DNA of 64,000 nucleotides, from NCBI GenBank assembly GCA_037013685.1, contig CM072886.1:24435080-24499079 (forward strand), in the 5' to 3' direction. This DNA is from Acridotheres tristis (taxonomy: Eukaryota > Chordata > Aves > Passeriformes > Sturnidae). Made by a program: the position numbers and the translations under genes. Below, one piece after another: positions 38,101-62,800 of this stretch; the first letter of the stretch is position 1, and every line of letters starts with the position of its first letter. The notes beneath the pieces were generated by a model, which ran no database searches, had not been told where the DNA came from, and worked only from the letters and a program-made list of their open reading frames with translations.

Positions 38101-39304
38101 TTAGTGAAGGAATATATACATGTGGTATAGTTATTCTAAGACTGCATTTTAAAAAATATATAATTCAGCGAATTTTCATAATACCCAGAAGACATCATAG
38201 CTGTTTTGTGAGACTTGAGCATTTACAGCTTGGATTCCCACAGTGCTAACTCAGCCCAGGCAAATTGGGCACTGTGGGTGTCAGTGAGACCCTCCCAGAG
38301 CACCACAAACCTCTCCAAAACCGTACATAGGCACAAGACAGCACTTCAGAGAAGTTTCTTGAAATATAGCATAATGAATTCTGATGTCTGCAGATGGAAA
38401 CCTGTTTACCCACAGCACATCTTCCCCACACTTCCTTACCAGCCCAATTCCAGCTTGAGGAAACAATCAAACCTTCCTGTCCTGCCCTCCCAGGCTGCCA
38501 AAGGAGTTCCAATTAGTGTCAATTGGGATAATAGCTCTATCTGCATTTTTAAGCTATTATTAGCAAGTTGTCAGTCAGCCAGTAATTTGTATCACTTTGG
38601 TATAATGAGCATTTAAATATTTAAAAAGAGAACATTCCTTTCTACCACCCCCTTCCTTTTTGTGCTATAATAATAATGGTTTTAATCAAAAGTAATTTGT
38701 ATTAATATACATTTTGCCCCAGGTGTTAAAGGCAGTCTTCAAGAGCAGTGGTGAGAGATGTTAAGTAATACAGTTTATTAATATAGACAATTACTCCTAT
38801 CCTTGATAGAAGCAAAAATGGAGGCAGCTTTTGCAACCAGAATAATCTGACTCTCTTCTTGGCCTCTGCAAGATGACTATGATTTAGGAATTGAGGTCAG
38901 TTTAAATAATTTTAAGTACCTAGTATTATAACTTTCTAAAGGCCCATTATTTTGGATTCAATAACCCTATCTTCTCCTTGATGAAAATTCACCAATTAAG
39001 CACCCTGTAGCACAAAAAACATATCAAAAATAAAAGAAAAGCAGAAGACCTCTTTCAGAGCATGCCTGGGGCAGGCAAGAAGCTGTGTGTGTTTCCACAT
39101 TGCCATTACACCACCAATAGTCATTGGGGATGATTTTCCTGACAGGGCTCAAGTCTAGATGCTCAGGTGTACACAATGCATTTGTAGTTTTAAAATAATA
39201 CTTTTGAGAAAACAAGTACCTGAGCCTTTCTGATGTGCACTTGTAAAACTTCCTAGTAGAAGTAGTAGTGAGAAGTTGGTTCACGAAGTTCAGCTAGGCT
39301 AAGG
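35131..39304. other. Intergenic DNA between two CR1 fragments
   Basis: No gene recognised. A GC-richer patch at 35440-35640 gives overlapping frames on three tracks, and 37111-37506 a 131-aa frame, none with a domain or splice context. Unnamed old repeats may be present. Confidence 0.5.
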
Positions 39305-40026
39305 GCAAGGCTCACAGCTGGGCTGGAGCAATCTCAAGCATAAATGCAGGCTGGGTGGAGGATGGATTGAGCAGCCCCGGGGGGAAGGACTTGGGGTGCT
39401 GGTGGACAAGCAAGAGCTGGCAGTGTGTGCTCAGAGCCCAGAAAGTTGATGGTTTCCTGGGCTGCACCAAAAGAGGTGTGGCCAGCAGATGAATGGAGGG
39501 GATTCTCCCCCTCTACTCCACTCTGGCCAAACCCCACCTGCAGTGCTGCATCCAGCTCTGGGGCCCTCAGCACAGGAAGGACACGGAGCAGCTGGAGCAA
39601 GCCTAGAGGATACCATGAAGATCACCAGAGGTGGGAGCACCTCTCCATGAAGACAGTGTTGGGGCTGCTCAGCCTGGAAAAGAGAAGAGCTTACAGCACC
39701 TTCCAGTACCCAAAGGGAGCCTACAAGAGAGCTGGAGAGGGACGTTTTACAAGGATATTTAGTGATAGAACAAGGCAATGCCTTTAAACTGAAAGACAGT
39801 AGATTTAGATTAGATATAAGGAAGAAATTCTTTACTGTGAGGATGTGAGACACTGGAACAGGTTATCCAGAGAAGTTGTGGAAGTCCCATCCCTGTTCAA
39901 GGTCAGGTTGGATGGGACTTTGAGCAATTTGGTCTACCAAACTGTATCCCTGCCAGTGGCAGGGAGATTGGAACTAGGTGAATCTCTAAGGTCCCTTTGA
40001 ACCAAAATTTTTCAATGATTCTATCT
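39305..40026 (+). mobile_element. CR1 LINE fragment, 3' end
   Basis: CR1 landmarks in + orientation: AAGGACTTGGGGTGCTGGTG, CCTGGGCTGCACCAAAAGAG, CAGTGCTGCATCCAGCTCTG, GGGGCTGCTCAGCCTGGAAA, GGAACAGGTTATCCAGAGAA. The tail is TTCAATGATTCTATC. About 720 bp, truncated at its 5' end and with broken frames. Confidence 0.9.
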
Positions 40027-43000
40027 TAATGTTCTCTTTGTATGACTATCTGAAATCCTGTGATCCCCATACTAATCATGAAGGAAAAAGGAAAAATTAA
40101 AAACCCTAACAACTTCAGAGGTAAAATTAACTTTGCTTATTCCCTAGTCTGGTATTGTCTTCCATCTTCTCTAGAACTGACATTTTATACCTATTCCAAC
40201 TCACATTGCTGATTTTTAATATAACTAGTTTTGACTAGTTATACCTCTAACGTGAATATTGAATGCCTTCCATACTAATACAATTCATCTCTTAGCTGCT
40301 GCCTTACCTGCAGCAGCAGCATGAAAAGCTCTGCACCACACCTTTTGAGCAAGAACAATTTGAAAGCGTTTTATTTTATGCTTGGCTTTATCCTTATTCT
40401 AATCAAGTACTTATTAAATTCCACGAGGCTCACGCACAAATCCCAGTGACAATCGTTTGTGAAGGAAGATATTAAAAGCAGAAAGAGAGCAGGAAGGAGA
40501 GCATCTTCCCCAGGGATGAGGAGCTCATTTGCACGGACGCACTAACTAGCGGCTGCCATCTGCCGGCTAGAAAAAGAACATTTTTTTTTAAATAAGGAAA
40601 TCATTCCGGAAGCAACTTCCCGATCCGAATTCAAATGTTGACAGACTCTGTCGTGCTGGGGAAAGAGTGGCTGCCCGGTGGCTTCCCGGGACCCAGAACA
40701 AGGGGCAGAGTCAGCCCCGAGTCGCTTACAAGGGGGAAACACAGAGTCAGGCGGACTGCAGGGTATTCAGCATCTTCTGTTGTAGCTCGTAGGATGACTG
40801 AAAGATCCAAACCTGAGCATAGTGCTGGAAAAAACTGGTTGCCCAGCTAGTGTTCTCTTGTTGAAAGTGTTTCCAGGCAACAAATAGATGGGAAGTGGCA
40901 CTACAGAGAGGGATGGGTGAAATACCACAAACAGGTCTTAGAAAGCAGCTGTTAATGCACCACCTTCCCCAGCTACCACCCCAACCAACTTGCAGAGAAG
41001 CACAGCAGCAAAGACCACCTCTCTGCTTCATTCTTCTTTGCCCCTTCTCCGGGAACAAACTTTGTAAATAAAACATTAAAATTACTCCTTTAAATGAAAA
41101 TAAATTGAAATTATTAAAAATAAAATTAAAATTGCTATTCTGTGCATTACCTGCATCCAGAGACACGCTTACACAAAACAAAGACTCCTAACTGCAGCCT
41201 TTCTGTCAACCACAATGTCTATATAAATACATACATAAAAAGCAATAGGCCCCGAAGTTCCAAAATGAGGAACTGTGCAGGCGATGCACGTGCTTTGGCT
41301 ACCCCATGGAAAGGCACTGAGGAACACACAGTGTAACTGGTCACAGAAATAAGCAGCCTCTCCCACAGTTCAGCTGCTCTCTCCTTTGGAGACACTGTTC
41401 AATAGCCAGCTCAAACACAGGCTTACCTTGCCTTGTGCCAAATCCTCCTTCCACCTCTGTTAATGGGAACCAAAAATTAGGTCTCTGTCAGAAAAAAAGT
41501 AAGTCTACCCCTCCAAAGACTAAAATAGGCAGCTTTTACATTTTACTGTGATTTTAAACAGAATTTCAAAAATTTTACATTTCAAACCATCCCACATTAA
41601 AAAACTTTGACCAATGAACTAGGGGTTCCTGAAGTCCTACCAAGGGTTCTCTGGATCTTACATGCTGGTTTGTACGGGGAACTCCTCTAGAGCCACTGTC
41701 AGGGACACTGGGATGTGGCACAGTCAGGGAGGCTCCACACAAGCAACCAACAGGAGGCTAAAACAGCACGTAAGTTTTATTTAAAAGATGAAGTGCAGGG
41801 GTGGCACTGGGCAACCTTAAGCACCTGACAGATCTCTGCACTGCTCTCTTTGGAACTGTTAATTTCTCATTCCTCAAAAAGAGGAAAGATTGCTGTGAAA
41901 ACAAAATTTAGTAACTTAATTGATTCAAATTAAAACAAAGCCAAACCGACCCCAAATCAATAAAAAAAACCCCTACATTTTCTTAGCCACTTTGCAAGAA
42001 CCCTACAGGTTCTCCCTCAACCCTCATCAATCCTGCAAGCCAAGCAAAAACTCATCTCTGCCTTCCCCATGTGGACCACTGACTTCAATTGCCCATCCCC
42101 ACCTGAGACAATACTCAAACCAATACATTCAAGTTGTCAGAACCGTCCAGACTAATTTTATCCAAAAGAAACAGTGAGAAAAAGAGGCCACCACAGCAGG
42201 AAGAAAGCTAGAGTCAAGACAAGAAAAGACAGCATTGCACCCTGGATCTGCGTTCCCTCCTGTGACGAATTACAAACATTGCTGCAGATAGCAAATGATC
42301 CAGAGTAGCTGGGTGTTTTTGTATTAAATTTTCTTTTTCATTTTGTCTTTTTTTGCCTCAATTTTTATTCTACAGGGAAAAAAAAGTGAAAATATAGCAT
42401 CACAGAAATCAAAACAGCTGTAGAATTCCATACATGGAGAAGGAATGAACAGGTTCTACACTCACAAGACCTTTGACAAGGCAGCAGGCACTGTATTCTT
42501 CTTGTGCACATTAGTAAAAAGCCAAAACAACTAAATCATCAGTCTAGAATATTGCCCTGATATACAAAATTCCAATGTAGTAGGAATTTTTTTAAAATTA
42601 GCTGGATTTCCTTGAATGCTGCAATGTTGCAGCAGAAAGTGCATTTGAGCAGTGATTCCAAAATATGTTTAGCCTATTTTCACTTCAGGCAAATACTGCT
42701 TTCTTATCACAGACTTGGAAGTTTACAGTGAGTAGTAAATCTTACCTGTACACATCAGTAACCTAACCATGTACTCTACACTCCTCTCTCAACTCAAAAC
42801 TGCATTTTGAAACTTAACTGTTTCAAAGAAATCCAAGAAGAGAAGCACATAGCCCTTAAGTAAAGAAGGCTGAAAAAACATATTAGAAGACAGCTCACAA
42901 GTACTTTTGGTGCCACCAAAAGGTTTCAGTAAACTTTCTGGGATACAGACTCAAATACAGGATTCGGGTGGAGCAACAAACAGACAATCAGTCATTTTAT

Positions 43001-44089
43001 GAAGGCTTTAAATCAGAACAGCATATATTTTATCTCTTAAATAAAAAATGGCTTTGGTTTCCTAGTCAACAGGGACAATAAAGATTTGTTTTCATAAAGA
43101 ACATAATTAAGTCAATCTGCAGCACACATATGTATTTCTTGACCACCCTTATACTTAAGTCACCTTCACAAAAGTAACCCCCACGACTAAATAGTTAATA
43201 AAAAGTTATCATGGGTAAAAATTCAAGTGTTTTTTCAGTACAGTATTAGAAATTCTTGTGATTTCTGAAGCAGTTTTCCCCCCATTTTTCCAAGCAAGGC
43301 ATCTGATCCCATTGTTATCAGTGATGCTTTGTCCAACTACAATCTATGGTTAAGAGGTTTGGTTCACACACAGTTGGCCACACGCAGTTCAGCAGCAACA
43401 CAGTCGACCTTTTCATCATACAGGTGGGAAAACTCTCACAATAAATGAAAAATTTCTTCAAATACTTACTCATGCAATTTCCATCAGACTGATATACATC
43501 ACCCAGTTAACACTATTTTTTCAAGAACAATAAATACATTTATAAAAACTGAAGTCCTTGAGTTAGAAACAAAGACATAACTTGGCTTCTCTTATCCATT
43601 CTGCTCTTTGATAAGACACAGTATCTTTCGACTGATGGTATATTTACAGAACAGCCAACTGGTGGCTTTACAGTAACAAACAAGATTGCCATTCATTTAA
43701 TTAACACCCAGCACCATCTCAAACCCTAGAAAGCATCTCTGCACAGCTATGAATATCTAAATACTTTTTGAAAACTAGACCAAGGTTTTCAGGAGTGTAC
43801 AGAAGGACATTCAGAATAGACTAATATGGATGCTATCCAAGTCCCTCAGCCAGGAACAGAAATCACCAGATAGCTAGAGTCCAATTCCCCTCTGCTCAGA
43901 GGGTCAGCAGCAGTTTGCATCCCTCAGCCCGATTCAAGTCCTCAAAACAGAGCTCACATTAAAATATAGTAAATGACTTCAAGAAAAACTAATACAATCA
44001 AGGTTACATAACGAACAAAGCTGTCAAATAAAATAGTTCCTTGCTCAGAAAGTATTTTCCCATGAATTACAAAGTTTTGGTACAGCAGC
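40027..44089. other. Intergenic DNA 3' of ASNS
   Basis: From the CR1 tail to the proximal ASNS poly(A) region. A CpG-bearing patch at 40500-40760 stands out from AT-rich flanks but has no recognised exon. The lower part (about 41770-44090) could be a long ASNS 3' UTR if distal poly(A) signals are used. Confidence 0.5.
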
Positions 44090-44261
44090 ATAAATTTTTA
44101 ATAGTACACTAACAACAGAAAGCTTTCATTTCCAATAGCATTGTCAAAGTACATCTTAAAGACTATTTAAGCTTTAGGTTTGCATAATTCGTTTGGTTTT
44201 CTTAAAGCAGAGTGCACACAAAACGCTTGCAGCACTTTCATATGGGGATTATTTGAACAGT
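44090..44261 (-). terminator. ASNS: Probable ASNS proximal 3' UTR and poly(A) signal
   Basis: On the - strand, ATTAAA (44097-44102) lies about 160 nt after the stop, a plausible variant poly(A) signal. No AATAAA was seen on the - strand in this interval. Canonical signals occur much farther on (for example near 42365 and 41775), so a longer 3' UTR cannot be excluded. Confidence 0.4.
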
Positions 44262-57868
<13,607 letters not shown>

Positions 57869-57927
57869 CTGCACGTGGAGAACCTGTTCAATGGAGATAT
57901 GAACACTGAAAGCAAGAGCTGACACTT

Positions 57928-58458
57928 TGTGTTGGGTCTGGCTAAGAGGGAGCTCATTTTCCCCTCAGCAGCCCTCAGAGTGCTGTGTTTTGTGTTGGCA
58001 TCACAGCACTGTTTTGGCTGCTGCTGACCAGTGCTCACACAGCATCAACGCAAGCCAACATTTCCCTCTCACCAGAAGGCTGGGAGCAGGCAAGATCTTG
58101 GAAGGGAACGTAGCCAGCATGGCTGACCTGAACTATCCAAAGAGATATTCCATATCTGATGTCTGTCCAGATAAAAAATATAAGGCAAAGGAGGATGAAA
58201 GCAGAGCAACTACCACGTGTGCTGAAGCCTTGCTTCCCAGGAAGTGGCTGGATACTGCTTGCTGACGAGAATGAGAGAAAAAAATCTTTGTTTTTTCCTT
58301 TTGCTTGATCTTACTTCAAATTAATCTGCCTTTATCTCAACCCATAAGGTTTTTTTATTTTTCATAATATTTTCTTTCCCCTCACTCCACCCTGCTGAAG
58401 AGAGGAGTGACAGAGTGTGCTGGTGAGCGCCTGACATCCAGCCAAGGTCAACCCACCA
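57928..58458 (+). mobile_element. Solo LTR of an endogenous retrovirus (ERVL-like)
   Basis: The element begins TGTGTTGGGTCTGGCT and ends CAACCCACCA, giving TG...CA termini. It is flanked by CACTT and CACTC, a 5-bp target duplication with one mismatch. Inside are features of a common avian LTR family: GACCTGAACT..CCAAAG, the ACGTGTGCTG..GCCTTGCTT block and CTTTATCTCAACCCA near the 3' end. No gag, pol or env remains. It lies antisense in the intron before the first coding exon of ASNS, about 60 bp upstream of its acceptor. The family name is from memory and uncertain. Confidence 0.75.
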
Positions 58459-58650
58459 CACTCCTAAAAACCTCAGATAACAGATGTAGGTTATCAACCA
58501 CTTAACTGCCAAGACGCCTGATAAGAAGCACAGCAGACTTTTTATTAACATGAAGTAAAACCCAGCTTGCTCAAAGTACGATAAGCAAATTTTAGCCAGC
58601 AAAAAATTAGGTTTAAGTTTTACCTTTAGATACAGCAAGGCTGTCTATGA

Positions 58651-58666
58651 TTTTTTTTTTTTTTTT
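58651..58666. repeat. T16 homopolymer
   Basis: Sixteen T in a row, about 190 bp after the end of the solo LTR and not at its boundary, so it is not a poly(A) tail of that element. Confidence 0.9.
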
Positions 58667-59507
58667 AATAGAGCACAAATAGATCGAATCATTACTGGTC
58701 ATAGAGTATGGTATGTTGAAGTAACATCATCTGAACAGAAACATTAAACATCCTTTCAGTTTGTCGCCTTTACACTCAAAGGGGGTTTATAATAAAGAGG
58801 GAGGCTCTTTAGCAAGTAGTGACAGGACAAAGGGGAGCTGTTTGGAACCCAAGGAGCACAGGTTTAGACTGGAGCTCCCCATCAGCAGCGTGGCAGGCCC
58901 AGACGGCAAAGGTGCGGAGGGAGCAATGCTGTTGCAGTGCCATGCTCCCCTGGCACGCTGCTGCAACCCCGGAGCCTCTGGAGATGCACACAGGCCTTGT
59001 AGCTCTCTGAACCCCAGCCCTAACAGGGCAGGTGTGCTGAAGCTGGGGACCTCCAGATCAAGTGATGTCGCTGGAGACATCAGCCCAAAGCGGCCATTAG
59101 GGTTAAGGTTCAGACAGCCACAAAGCCTACAGCTGCGAGAACACTGGGGATGCAAAAGGCGCGCCAAGAGGAGCGTGGCTGTGCAACACTTGCTTTCCCT
59201 CCAACATCTGTCCCATCTGGCCATGCGGACCTCAGCCTCAGCACATGGAGCTGGGCTTTCCCTCCATCTGGAGCGTCCTCCCGGTAACCCGCGGCCCCTG
59301 GGCACCCGGGACAGGCTCCCTCCGCGCGCACCCGCTTCCTTCGGGGCCTTCCACGCTCTTCCCCTTCCTCCGGCGGCTGCCGCGCATCCCGGCCCCGCCG
59401 CTCCCCGCCAGCCGGCAGCAGGAGGCCGAGTACCGCGGCAGCCCCTCCGGCCGGCCCGGCCCGGCCTAGCCCCGCGGCCCTGGGCCGCCCCCATCCCACT
59501 GCCTTAC

Positions 59508-59580
59508 CCGGTGCTGGCCGCCGGCACACGGAGAGCCGCCGTTCGCTGCACGCCGCGCCGGGGGAAGGAGGAGGCAGCCC
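59508..59580 (-). other. ASNS: ASNS exon 1, noncoding (inferred)
   Basis: On the - strand, CAGCACCGG|GTAAGG is a strong donor (exon end at 59508). The exon start is placed about 55-60 nt downstream of the CARE element, using the human promoter spacing as a guide, so the 5' limit is approximate. The intron to the first coding exon would be about 1.6 kb. A second noncoding exon, as found in mammals, was not recognised. Confidence 0.55.
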
Positions 59581-59617
59581 TGCCGGCCCCGGCTCCGCCC
59601 CCGCCGCCAGCTGCTGT

Positions 59618-59642
59618 TGAAACGCGCCGCGAAGTTTCATCA
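59618..59642 (-). promoter_or_regulatory. ASNS nutrient-sensing response unit (CARE/NSRE-1, diverged NSRE-2)
   Basis: On the - strand, TGATGAAAC (59634-59642) is identical to NSRE-1 of the human ASNS promoter, the C/EBP-ATF composite site bound by ATF4 during amino-acid and ER stress. Ten bases downstream, where human has GTTACA (NSRE-2) after 11 bases, this sequence has GTTTCA (59618-59623). The shared CGCGTT context supports homology. Identity of the first element is certain; function here is inferred. Confidence 0.85.
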
Positions 59643-59860
59643 TGCGCCTCCCCGTCTTGTCCTGTCCTGCCTGCCGGCAGGGTCCGTACCCCTATCCCTG
59701 TCTGCTGCCGGCCTGGGCTGGCCCGCGGCTGGGCAGGAGCTCGCAGGCCAGGAACCGGCAGCTCCGACACCTCCCCGGGCCGCTGAGAGGAAAAGCGAGC
59801 ACCGGCAGGCACCGCTGGGCTCTGGGCAGAGTGGGCTCAGGGCGGCGGTTTGTAGCTCTC

Positions 59861-62800
59861 AGAAATCCTGTCCATGCAGGTGTGCTCCGAGCCCTGCCTT
59901 GCGCAGTGTCCAGGGAAAAGAGTAAAGGCATTGCCCTAAATCTGCTTTACCTGGTTTAGGAGAGGCTCACACCTTTGGAAGCATTTGCTGAGGAGATAGG
60001 ATTTTTCTGTGCAAAACTAAGTTCTGAATCATAGACACAATGCGTAAAACAGGATTTTGGTGCTTACCTGAACTTTGTTATTGGACAGTTTTGCTTATTT
60101 GTCTTAGAAAGTGCTAAAGTAAGTGAAATTCAACTCTGAATATTAGAATGTGAAGTCCCAAATATATACCCTAATTCTCCATGAATACTTCAAGAGAGCA
60201 ATTAGTAATTCACATGCAGCATGCCTTCATAGCCAGCTTTAGTGGAGTTACTGTAAAACTGCAGTACTATGCATAAAGTTCTGCAGGTCATGCAGTTTGT
60301 CAGTAGTAAGTGTGGTGTGTGTGTGTGATTTTAAAAGGACGTTTAAGAAGCCATTAAAAGGATATTTTTAGGCTTCAGAAAGAAAAATGTGTTGAAGCAT
60401 CCTGCGCATGAGAAGTGGACTCCAGTGCTGATCAGGAGTAGATGTAGGATGTTTCTGTTCAGCTTCACCTGAATGCAGGCAGCCTGCATAATGCCATGTG
60501 TGCAGTTCCCAGAGCTGTGCACTGTCTGGAAGGGCAGGGTGTAAGTGTGTGCAATGGCACATGGAGTCATTGCTCACAGAAGAGAAATGGTTGTGGCGAG
60601 GAACACCTTATCTCTTGAGGTTTTTTTGCAGAGATTTAAATGTCACTCTGCATTTTGGAAAGCTACAAGAATTAGTAGACAAACCTTGTACTAGCTTAGG
60701 TTGTTTTGGGGGGTTGTTTGTTTGTCAGAAGCTTCTGTAAGCAGCCTTTCTTTACATCTTTACTTCTTTTCCCCATGTAGAAGAGATTTTTGGATGGGTC
60801 TACTTAGGCGCAAATTGTTGTCTGGGCACTTTCATTGATGGTTCCTAACTATTGAATAGCTGGTTAAAAACTGGATCTCACATAGTGCTTTATGATAGTC
60901 ACAAACCATTTGGTACAATAAAAATCTTTTAATGGAGGAACTGAAGGGAGACTGAGATGTGACTTGCAGAAAGCAGCTTGGTAAGGCTGGATAGGCACAG
61001 ACAGGTTAGAGCAAAACCTCCCAAGTCCTCATTGGAAGCTGCATCCTTAGAGTGTACTGAGTAATTTATCCTGCCCTTTACTATCACTCCTAAAAACTTG
61101 GGATACCTGCTGCATTTATCTGTGTCTTGCATGTTTAATGCCCAATTTTAATGAAGTTGATGCTGTTATATACGGGACTATTGGCAGAAATACTACTATT
61201 GAGATTGGGAATGTTAGTGTTTGGTACTTATAAAAGTGCAAGAAAAAAACTGATATGTCCCTGGCCTTTTCTCTACTATTGTCAAATAGCCTATGATAGT
61301 CTGTTTATATTATGTCTTATTCTTCAATATCCAGTCTTTTCTTTTAGCATATCTGCAGACAGTAGTAGATGTAATTACAGCTCTGTCTCTCATGTGTGTT
61401 CTTCTCCTGTCACATCTTCCCTCTCAGTTTTCTCATTCTTGCAGGTATCATATGTAATAGTTTCTCCAAAGCATTGTCTTCTCCATTCTACTCCTCTAAA
61501 GTTGATATTTCCTTACATTTTTGTTGAAAGAAATTTACATTGCTTCTATCTGGGTTGAGAGAACAGGTTTGCATGTAAATATTGAGTGCCATTAGTAGCT
61601 AGGAGACTTTCTGCTTTGTGATATGTACCTGAGAACTACCGCTTGGTAATAAATGAATAAAACCATTTAATAATGGCTGGAAAACCCTGTAAGAAAGTCC
61701 CTGATTAATTAATTAGGAAGTGCTTGCATTAGTTTTGCTTCTAATCATCTGAGATGAAAGGCTAAGAGGTTTTTCTGAAGGCAAGAGGTAAAGGAGTAAA
61801 TAAAAGGCCCAAGTTAACAGTTAACCCAAAGCTATCAGGTAAGTGAATACAATGTAGAATGAACTGGTGCAGCTCCATGACTCTCACTGAATTGCTCTCT
61901 GTCAGCTCAGCTCTCAGTTGAGAATTGCTCATAAATGAAGTCTGTGCTCCTCATTTTGTCCCATTAAAGATGAGTACCTTTGGTGCATCTGTTGCATGTG
62001 GTGCCACCAGCATGCTTGGAAAACTGGAAATATGTAAGTCTGTGAGGTTAATGAAATGTGTTTGGACAGGAGAAAGAACTGAGAGGGAGAAGTGGTGGCT
62101 GTGATTAACAAAGGCAAATGGTGAAGGTCTTTTGCTTTCACAGCAATGGCTAACAAATTAACAACCTGTGCTACAGGTTTTTACAGGACATAGTCTCTGG
62201 AAGATAGCCCTCATGAAAAGGCTTTTTGCATGAAAGAACACATTTCAGCTGTTTTTTTGATAGTGGCTCTCCAAGCTCTCTAGTCTCACCCTTTGCTTTC
62301 ACTGGAGCTGTGCAAGAAAACAAGATCTGAAGTGGAAAACAATGGCAAGACTCCAATATTAGAGAAAGACTTTCCCTTTTCTGCCAGCATCCAATGCACA
62401 TTCTCTGGAGTTTCTCAGGCAAGAATTCAACGCCTGTTGCTGATGGTGAAAGTTGCCACAAGTGGATTCATGGACCGGGTCATTAAGATGGGCAGGACTG
62501 TAAAACACCAGAAATTCTCTTTGTGTGTCTCAGCACAGCCTCACACCAGCCCTTTGCACAGAAATTACTAGAGAAGAGGCATTCTGCACCCTACCAGGCC
62601 ACCTACTTAGTTCATGGACTGTTTAAAATGCTTCATCACCAACAATTTGAACGATAATAAAGATAATGCTGAAGCAATTTCTGGTTTTGAAAAATTGAAG
62701 ATTTTGGCTGTGGGAAGGAGAAGGATGTATCTTTATACTTTCAGGACTCCCTTTGCAACCAGTATCCACTTTTAGCTTGGACCAACTACTTGGACCAACT

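Larger units (their letters stand above)
59270..59860. promoter_or_regulatory. CpG island at the ASNS promoter
   Basis: Dense CpG and GC runs, including GCCCCGGCTCCGCCCCCGCC just downstream of the stress element on the ASNS strand, mark a promoter island over exon 1. Long open frames on both strands (up to 341 aa starting at 58761) are stop-poor GC frames with no domain signature. A divergent + strand transcript is possible but nothing supports it directly. Confidence 0.75.

Noticed and set aside
39425..39853. 120- and 140-aa frames
   Set aside because: Chance frames in both directions of a CR1 fragment.
58761..59786. 341-aa open frame on + across the ASNS CpG island
   Set aside because: It runs through GC-rich promoter DNA, is Pro/Ala/Arg-rich, overlaps long frames on the other strand and has no domain. 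The same stretch holds the ASNS CARE element and first-exon donor.
61151..61558. 135-aa hydrophobic frame as a possible novel membrane protein
   Set aside because: Base composition is that of the flanking AT-rich DNA. There is no promoter, splice or poly(A) support and no known family.
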